Shown: positions 58,814 to 64,000 of the stretch, piece by piece
How the letters are laid out: each line of letters starts with the position of its first letter
Position numbering within the stretch: the stretch's first letter is position 1
Origin: an uncultured Clostridia bacterium
Lineage (GTDB): Bacteria > Bacillota > Clostridia > Christensenellales > Borkfalkiaceae
Length of the DNA: 64,000 nt
Reading direction: 5' to 3'
Assembly: GCA_934271065.1 (NCBI GenBank)
Contig: CAKQQQ010000001.1
Location: 186,001-250,000 of the forward strand
Made by a program: the position numbers and the translations under genes
Notes under the pieces: generated by a model
The model's database searches: none
Told to the model about the DNA's origin: nothing
Seen by the model: the letters and a program-made list of their open reading frames with translations, nothing else

Positions 58814-61439
58814 GTTCTTCTTGTACCTTATCCTTTAATTCCATTATAAGTCTGAACGCCGCGATAGGCGTAAGCGAATTGATATCGGTCGCAAGCAGTA
58901 TTTCTTCGACGTCGGAAAGTTGCCTGTCGTTATCGGTATTTTCTTCTATACTTTCAAATTCTTCCTTGTTTTTCAGATAAGCCGTATCCTTGGTAAGGTC
59001 GTTGCTTTCAAGTTGTTTCAGAATGGTTTTAGCCCTTACGGTTACGGATTTAGGCACGCCCGCAAGCGACGCCACTTCTATACCGAAACTCTTGTTTGCG
59101 CTGCCGCGCATTATCTTTCTTAAAAAAACTATTTTTCCGTTAAGTTCTTTTACCGTGATTTTATAGTTTTTAACGCCTTCGATAACGCCTTCGAGTTCCG
59201 ATAATTCGTGATAATGCGTCGCAAACAGCGTTTTTGCGCGGACGTTTTCGGCAAGGTATTCGACTACCGCCCACGCAATGCTCAATCCGTCGTAGGTACT
59301 CGTACCCCTGCCCACTTCGTCGAGAATCAGAAGGCTTCGTTTGGTTGCGTGCAGCAAAATCGCCGCAACTTCCGTCATCTCTACCATAAAAGTGCTTTGG
59401 TTGTAGATAATGTTGTCGCTTGCGCCGATACGAGTAAAAATTCTGTCTACGATAGGTATTTCCGCCGACTTTGCGGGAACGAAAGAGCCTATTTGCGCCA
59501 TAACGGATATTAAGGCGTTTTGCCGCATATAAGTGCTTTTGCCCGCCATATTGGGTCCGGTAATTATGATTACCCTGCTGTCGCCGTTATCGATATACGC
59601 GTCGTTGGCGACGAAAGATTCGCCCGACGTCGCTTCGACTACGGGATGCCGCCCGCCGACTACGTTGAACGCGGCGTCGTCTTCTACTATATCCGGTCTG
59701 CAATAATTGAATTTTTTAGCGACTTTCGCAAGCGATAAAAGCGCGTCGAGACACGCTATCGACTTTGCCGAACGCTGTATGCTTCTGATATTATTCGCAA
59801 GCACCGTTTTAATCTTATTAAAAATATCGTACTCGATTCGTTTTATCGATTCGTCCGCAGAAAGAATTTCGACTTCGAGTTTTTTAAGTTCTTCCGTTAT
59901 ATATCTTTCGCCGTTCACGGTCGTTTGCTTACGAACGTAATTATACGGTACTTTATCCTTGAAAGAATTACTGACTTCGATATAATACCCGAACACTTTG
60001 TTGTACGCAATTTTCAGCGTTCGGATACCCGTCGCTTCTTTTTCGCGGGTTTCTATCGCCTTAATCGATGCGCCGGAATTTTCACGCAGATCGCGCAGAC
60101 GGTCAAGTTCCTTATCGAAGCCTTTGTTTATATAATTGCGATCTTTGCTGTAAGACGTGGGATCGGGGTTTATCGCCTGCTGAATGAGTTTCGCAACGTC
60201 TGTAAAATCGTCGATATTTGCCGATATATCCTGCATTATTTTGACCGTAGAGCCGAATAAAAGTATTTTTACGTTCGGCAATGCGAGCATCGATTGCGAA
60301 AGCGAATATAGGTCAGCGGGCGAAGCGTTTCCGTTTGAAATTCTGCCGGCAAGGCGTTCCATATCGGATATGCCTTTCAGTCTGTCGTCAAGCCCGCCGC
60401 GTAGCATAGCGGATTCGTAAAGTTCCTGAACGCCGTCAAGACGATAATTGATCTTATCGGCAGAAATCAGCGGCGTAGAAATCCATTGTAACAACAATCT
60501 CGATCCCATTGCCGTGTCGGTTTTATCGAGAAGCCACAGAAGCGAGCCGTATCTCTTCCCGTCCTGCATATTTTTGACGAGTTCGAGATTTCTTAACGCG
60601 TTATAATCGAGAGTCATACAGTTTTCTTTAAGTTCTCTCGTTACGTTGTTCACGTTAATCAGCGCGTGTTTTTGCGTTTCGCGTAAATACGCCAAAAGCC
60701 CGCCGCACGCGGATATAACGTCTTCGTCGTCTAATTCAAAGGGTTTAAGAGTCGTTACAGAGAAGTGTTCGAGAATAGTCCTTTCGGCGTTTTTAAGGGT
60801 AAAAGCGGAGTCTTTATACGCGCTGATTTTCGGGATCGCTCCGTGCTGAACCAACGGCGAATTTGCCGCGGTTGCGGCGAACTTGCCGTCGGATATTATT
60901 TCCGACGGAGACACTCTTACGAGTACGTCGAAAATTTCAGACGTATAATCGGCGTCGTCGCAATTTCTGACGGTAAACTGCCCCGTGGTAATATCGCACC
61001 AGCATAACGCGCCTTTGTTTTTACCGACGTATACGCAAGCGATAAAGTTGTTTTTATCCTTGTCGAGATTACAATCTTCGGTAACCGTGCCTGCGGTTAC
61101 TATGCGAACTATTCCGCGATCGACGAGTTTACCCTTTTGCGGAGCGTCGAGTTGTTCGCAAACCGCCACTTTTTCGCCTGCGGATACAAGTTTGGCTATA
61201 TACTGCTCCGCGGCGTGGTAAGGAATACCGCACATAGGCGCGCGATAGTCAAGCCCGCAATCCTTTCCCGTAAGGGTAAGATCGAGTAATTTGGACGCCT
61301 TTTCCGCGTCGTCGAAAAACATCTCGTAAAAATCGCCGAGTCGGTAAAATAAAATACAATCCCGATTTTGCAGTTTCGTATCGATATATGTAGCCATCAT
61401 CGGCGTACAGCGTTTTTTAATTTCTTCCAAATCGTACAT
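58806..61439 (-). CDS. mutS: DNA mismatch repair protein MutS
   Basis: 877-residue mismatch sensor. The N-terminal FYRLGDFYEMFFDDA carries the Phe-X-Glu mismatch-binding motif. Connector, lever and clamp domains follow. The ATPase has ITGPNMAGKSTYMRQ (Walker A), SASDNIIYNQSTFMVEM and LLILDEVGRGTSTYDG (Walker B), and ATHYHELSELE closes the site. It is second in the miaB-mutS-mutL-miaA operon, 15 bp after miaB. Confidence 0.98.
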   Translation of the reverse strand: MYDLEEIKKRCTPMMATYIDTKLQNRDCILFYRLGDFYEMFFDDAEKASKLLDLTLTGKDCGLDYRAPMCGIPYHAAEQYIAKLVSAGEKVAVCEQLDAPQKGKLVDRGIVRIVTAGTVTEDCNLDKDKNNFIACVYVGKNKGALCWCDITTGQFTVRNCDDADYTSEIFDVLVRVSPSEIISDGKFAATAANSPLVQHGAIPKISAYKDSAFTLKNAERTILEHFSVTTLKPFELDDEDVISACGGLLAYLRETQKHALINVNNVTRELKENCMTLDYNALRNLELVKNMQDGKRYGSLLWLLDKTDTAMGSRLLLQWISTPLISADKINYRLDGVQELYESAMLRGGLDDRLKGISDMERLAGRISNGNASPADLYSLSQSMLALPNVKILLFGSTVKIMQDISANIDDFTDVAKLIQQAINPDPTSYSKDRNYINKGFDKELDRLRDLRENSGASIKAIETREKEATGIRTLKIAYNKVFGYYIEVSNSFKDKVPYNYVRKQTTVNGERYITEELKKLEVEILSADESIKRIEYDIFNKIKTVLANNIRSIQRSAKSIACLDALLSLAKVAKKFNYCRPDIVEDDAAFNVVGGRHPVVEATSGESFVANDAYIDNGDSRVIIITGPNMAGKSTYMRQNALISVMAQIGSFVPAKSAEIPIVDRIFTRIGASDNIIYNQSTFMVEMTEVAAILLHATKRSLLILDEVGRGTSTYDGLSIAWAVVEYLAENVRAKTLFATHYHELSELEGVIEGVKNYKITVKELNGKIVFLRKIMRGSANKSFGIEVASLAGVPKSVTVRAKTILKQLESNDLTKDTAYLKNKEEFESIEENTDNDRQLSDVEEILLATDINSLTPIAAFRLIMELKDKVQEEHE

Positions 61440-61454
61440 TATGATTTATCCGTT

Positions 61455-62780
61455 TCAAAGTATTTCTAAAACTTCGCTAAGCAGCGACATTCCGCCGGCG
61501 GAAGTGATTTTGACGTTTACGAATTTACCTATAAGGTTTTCGGGGTATGAAAAATACGCCATTTTGCCCTTTTCGTCTCTGCCCATATACGCGCGTTTTT
61601 TCTCGTCGTAATCTTCTACGAGAATCTCAACCGTTTTACCGATATAGGTTTTCGATTGCTCGCGGTTCAGGTCGTTCTGAATTTCTATAAGACGCATAAT
61701 TCTGTCTTTTTGAATTTCGGGATCGACCTGCCCATCCATAGCCGCTGCTTTCGTGCCTTCCCGTTTCGAATAAACGAAAGTAAACGCTCCGTCGAATTTT
61801 ACGGTTTTAACGAGATTGACCGTGTCGAGAAAATCGGCTTCGGTTTCCGTAGGAAAGCCTACTATAATATCGGTGGTTATCGCGCAATCGGGAATAAGGC
61901 TTCTTATCGTTTTGACTTCGGCGATATATTTCTCGCGCGTGTAACGCCTGTTCATAAGCGCAAGTATTCTGTCCGAACCGGACTGTACGGGTAAGTGTAT
62001 CGCTTTACAGGCGTGTGGGTTGCTTTTAACCGCTTCTACAACGTCTTTCGTAAGATCTTTCGGGTGATTTGACATAAAACGAAGTCTGAATTTACCTTCG
62101 ATTTTGCCTATTTCGTCAAGCAGCCCCGCGAACGACGAGCCGTCGCTTAAATCGTGCCCGTACGAGTTGACGTTCTGACCGAGTAAAGTTATTTCTTTAT
62201 AGCCTTCTTTAACGAGAGATTCGACTTCTTTTACGACGTTATCCGCTAACCTGCTGCGTTCCCTGCCGCGAACGTAAGGAACGATACAGTACGAACAAAA
62301 ATTATTACACCCGTAGGCGATATTTACCCAAGCGTTCGGATAACTCGATCTGAACGGCGTAATATTCTCGCAAACGTCGCCGTTTTTATCCAAAATTTCG
62401 ATAACGCGTTTTTTAGTGTTAATCGTTTTAAGGAGAATTTCCCCGAATTTATCGATATTGTACGTTCCGATAACGACGTCTATGAAAGGAAACGTCGCCG
62501 ATAACTTTTCGGCGAATTGCCCCTGTTGCGTCATACAACCGCAAACCGCCAGAATAAGTTCGGGATTGTTCTTTTTCAGTTTTTTGTACATACCGATATT
62601 CCCGTACGCGTGCTGTTCGGCATTTTCGCGTACGCAACAGGTATTGAACACGATCACGCTTGCGTCTTCGGCGTTTTCACACTCTTCGTATCCCAGGGCG
62701 CGAAGTTGCCCCGCTATTTTTTCGGATTCGTGTACGTTCATCTGACAACCGTACGTTTTAATCAGGTATCTTTTGTTCAT
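61455..62780 (-). CDS. miaB: tRNA-2-methylthio-N6-dimethylallyladenosine synthase
   Basis: This 441-residue radical-SAM methylthiotransferase converts i6A37 to ms2i6A37. The N-terminal cluster cysteines are in YGCQMNVHES, FNTCCVRENAEQHAYG and VCGCMTQQG. The radical-SAM motif is GCNNFCSYCIVPYVRGRERSR (CX3CX2C). A C-terminal TRAM domain ends with VNVKITSAGGMSLLSEVLEI. It heads the operon. Its TATAAT lies 10 nt before the ATG, so the leader would be only about 3-4 nt with no Shine-Dalgarno. Confidence 0.97.
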   Translation of the reverse strand: MNKRYLIKTYGCQMNVHESEKIAGQLRALGYEECENAEDASVIVFNTCCVRENAEQHAYGNIGMYKKLKKNNPELILAVCGCMTQQGQFAEKLSATFPFIDVVIGTYNIDKFGEILLKTINTKKRVIEILDKNGDVCENITPFRSSYPNAWVNIAYGCNNFCSYCIVPYVRGRERSRLADNVVKEVESLVKEGYKEITLLGQNVNSYGHDLSDGSSFAGLLDEIGKIEGKFRLRFMSNHPKDLTKDVVEAVKSNPHACKAIHLPVQSGSDRILALMNRRYTREKYIAEVKTIRSLIPDCAITTDIIVGFPTETEADFLDTVNLVKTVKFDGAFTFVYSKREGTKAAAMDGQVDPEIQKDRIMRLIEIQNDLNREQSKTYIGKTVEILVEDYDEKKRAYMGRDEKGKMAYFSYPENLIGKFVNVKITSAGGMSLLSEVLEIL

Positions 62781-62790
62781 AATCGGTTAT

Positions 62791-62819
62791 ATTATACTAA
62801 ATAATTCGTAATTTTTCAA
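62791..62819 (-). promoter_or_regulatory. Promoter of the miaB-mutS-mutL-miaA operon
   Basis: On the minus strand, TTGAAA (62814-62819), 17 bp, TATAAT (62791-62796). Only about 10 nt separate the -10 from ATG 62780. Confidence 0.75.
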
Positions 62820-62831
62820 GTAAATGACTAT

Positions 62832-62860
62832 AAAAAAGTATCGGACGAGCCGTCCGATAC
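62832..62860 (-). terminator. Terminator of scpA-scpB
   Basis: On the minus strand, GTATCGGAC, loop GGCTC, GTCCGATAC is followed by TTTTTTA, 10 bp after the scpB stop. Confidence 0.85.
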
Positions 62861-62870
62861 CGAAATAGTT

Positions 62871-63563
62871 TTACATATTTATTTGTTCGATTTTTTCGCC
62901 TTTCAAAAATTCGGGCAAGTCTTCGTCTGAAGCGTCGGAATCCGACGTTTCTTTTTCGGCGTAATAATCGGGATCGGCGGATTCGTCGTAAACGTCTTTT
63001 TTGAAAAGATAATTATCGTCGCCGCCGTTCATAAGCCTTATCTGCTGCATAAGTTCGTTAATATCGGGCAACTCGTCAAGCGAAGATATCTGGAATCTTT
63101 TAAGGAATTTATCCGTCGTTCCGTATAAAAGCGGCTTACCGATTGCGTCTTTTCTGCCTACGACTTCCACCACTTCGAGTTTAAGAAGGCTCTGCAAGGC
63201 ATAGTCGCTGTTTACGCCCCTGATCTGGTCGAGTTCGGCTCTCGTAACGGGTTGCTTATACGCGATGATTGCCGCCGTTTCGAGCATACTTTTAGAAAGT
63301 TCGCGCTCTTTTATGGGGTTAAGAACGGTCTCTACGCTCAAAGCGTTCGACGGGTTGGAGCAAAACTGTAATTTATTATTAAAAATCAACAAATTTATGC
63401 CGCTCGTTTCAAGGTCGTACTTCTTTTGCAGTTCTCTTGCGGTTTTAAGCACTTCGTCGTCCGAAACGCCGAGTTTTTCCGAAATATCGTTTATTGCAAC
63501 TTCGTTTCCCGATACGAAAAGTATCGATTCAATTATACTCGCTAAGGTCTCCAACTTCTTCAC
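62871..63563 (-). CDS. scpB: Segregation and condensation protein B
   Basis: 230-residue kleisin-associated subunit of the SMC condensin complex, built from two winged helices. ASIIESILFVSGNEVAINDISEKLG starts the first one. SKSMLETAAIIAYKQPVTRAELDQIRGVNSDYALQSLL is the family signature, with GRKDAIGKPLLYGTTDKFLKRF after it. The acidic tail is of the usual type. It overlaps the end of scpA by 35 bp, so the two are co-translated. Confidence 0.96.
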   Translation of the reverse strand: MKKLETLASIIESILFVSGNEVAINDISEKLGVSDDEVLKTARELQKKYDLETSGINLLIFNNKLQFCSNPSNALSVETVLNPIKERELSKSMLETAAIIAYKQPVTRAELDQIRGVNSDYALQSLLKLEVVEVVGRKDAIGKPLLYGTTDKFLKRFQISSLDELPDINELMQQIRLMNGGDDNYLFKKDVYDESADPDYYAEKETSDSDASDEDLPEFLKGEKIEQINM

Positions 63564-64000
63564 TCCTGTCTTCTCTTAAAGTAATGGTTATATCGTCGAA
63601 GGTTTCGTTTTGTTCGACGGTAAGATATTGCAACTTCAATAATTCGAGCAACGCCTGAAACGTCGTGATTATCTCGGGTTTCGACGCGTGTTTTGTAAAC
63701 AACTCGAAGAAACTGCAAGTCTCCCGTTCAAGCATTACGCTTTTGATGTAATTTATCTGGTTTGCGACCGTAAAAGAGTCCTTAGGAATTTCTTTACGCT
63801 CGTTTTTTACGCGTTCTTCAAGGTCGCTTTTCGCTAAAAGTTCGGTAAACGCCTTGACCAGCCCGCTCAGATTGAAATCGTTATAAATTATGCGTACTTC
63901 GCTTGCGGATTCGTCCGGCGCTTTGTAAAAGCGATCCGTTGTTTCCTGTTCTTTAAGTCTCTCGCTCGCTTCTTTATAAATTCTGAATTCTTCGAGTTGT
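63529..64000 (-). CDS. scpA: Segregation and condensation protein A (partial, 5' end outside window)
   Basis: The frame is open on the minus strand from the window edge to 63529 (about 156 residues), beyond the first internal ATG at 63735. The visible part starts QLEEFRIYKEASERLKEQE, which fits the middle of the ScpA kleisin. It ends in the conserved C-terminal winged helix, with CSFFELFTKHASKPEIITTFQALLELLKLQYLTVEQ. This is the part that contacts the SMC head. It overlaps scpB by 35 bp. Confidence 0.9.
   Translation of the reverse strand, partial: QLEEFRIYKEASERLKEQETTDRFYKAPDESASEVRIIYNDFNLSGLVKAFTELLAKSDLEERVKNERKEIPKDSFTVANQINYIKSVMLERETCSFFELFTKHASKPEIITTFQALLELLKLQYLTVEQNETFDDITITLREDRSEEVGDLSEYN

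Noticed and set aside
1..64000. CRISPR array, rRNA genes, prophage or insertion sequence
   Set aside because: No regularly spaced repeats, rRNA signature or transposase was found on either strand.

Overview
The window is a dense, mostly core stretch of a Bacillota (Clostridia-type) chromosome. Evidence for this is a set of spore genes (spoVAC-AD-AE, yunB, gerW/ytfJ with a ytfI-like partner, a sporulation-type D,D-carboxypeptidase and a ylxY-like gene), an HrcA-type CIRCE operator on groESL, RNase Y, a lytB-rpsA fusion, ComEB-type dCMP deaminase, MutS2, and the scpA-scpB and nifS-thiI pairs. Sigma-A promoters of the TTGACA-N17-TATAAT type and AGGAG ribosome binding sites occur throughout. The sequence looks like an uncultured gut clostridium (a Christensenellales-like lineage is possible), but that placement is inference.

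Layout. 1-2.1 kb: 3' end of rhamnulokinase, a small unknown protein and a TetR regulator. 2.1-2.9 kb: AT-rich non-coding region with repeated TACA-N2-TGTA boxes, then tRNA-Ser. 2.9-9.2 kb: M18 aminopeptidase, peptidase T, dxs and rny. 9.2-9.6 kb: a nested inverted-repeat element. 9.6-14.6 kb: YgjP-like metalloprotease, tRNA-Trp, tRNA-Pro, a VTT-domain membrane protein, dinB and galT. 14.7-25 kb: one long operon with a biotin-dependent Na+-pump decarboxylase/transcarboxylase (acyl-CoA carboxyltransferase, OadG-like, BCCP, OadB, OadA), then surE, a BaiN-type flavoprotein, cmk, plsC and ispH-rpsA. 25-33 kb: CtpE-like P-type ATPase (minus), M29 aminopeptidase, a degenerate P1B-ATPase-like protein, YlxY-like deacetylase and M16 protease. 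33-35 kb: groEL/groES (minus). 35-43 kb: dCMP deaminase, cyclophilin, ytfI-gerW-dac-rluB, a coiled-coil protein, an M19 dipeptidase, the spoVA operon and yunB. 43-50.5 kb: U32 protease, mutS2, an unknown membrane protein, nifS-type desulfurase and thiI. 50.5-54.6 kb (minus): class A PBP and a membrane-anchored PadR-type regulator. 54.9-64 kb: tyrosine recombinase (plus), then miaB-mutS-mutL-miaA and scpA-scpB (minus).

How the genes work together. The decarboxylase operon couples a carboxyl transfer cycle to Na+ export. dxs and ispH are two steps of the same isoprenoid pathway. nifS+thiI would make 4-thiouridine in tRNA, and miaA+miaB make ms2i6A37. mutS+mutL form mismatch repair. The spore genes serve DPA uptake (SpoVA), cortex synthesis and germination.

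The most unusual items are: the membrane-anchored PadR protein; the P1B-ATPase-like protein whose catalytic motifs have all changed; the nested palindromic element after rny; a recurring layout in which a -10 hexamer lies 5-6 nt before an ATG with no Shine-Dalgarno, suggesting leaderless mRNAs; and a decarboxylase operon with both 12S-type and 5S-type carboxyltransferases. No CRISPR array, prophage, insertion sequence or rRNA is visible.
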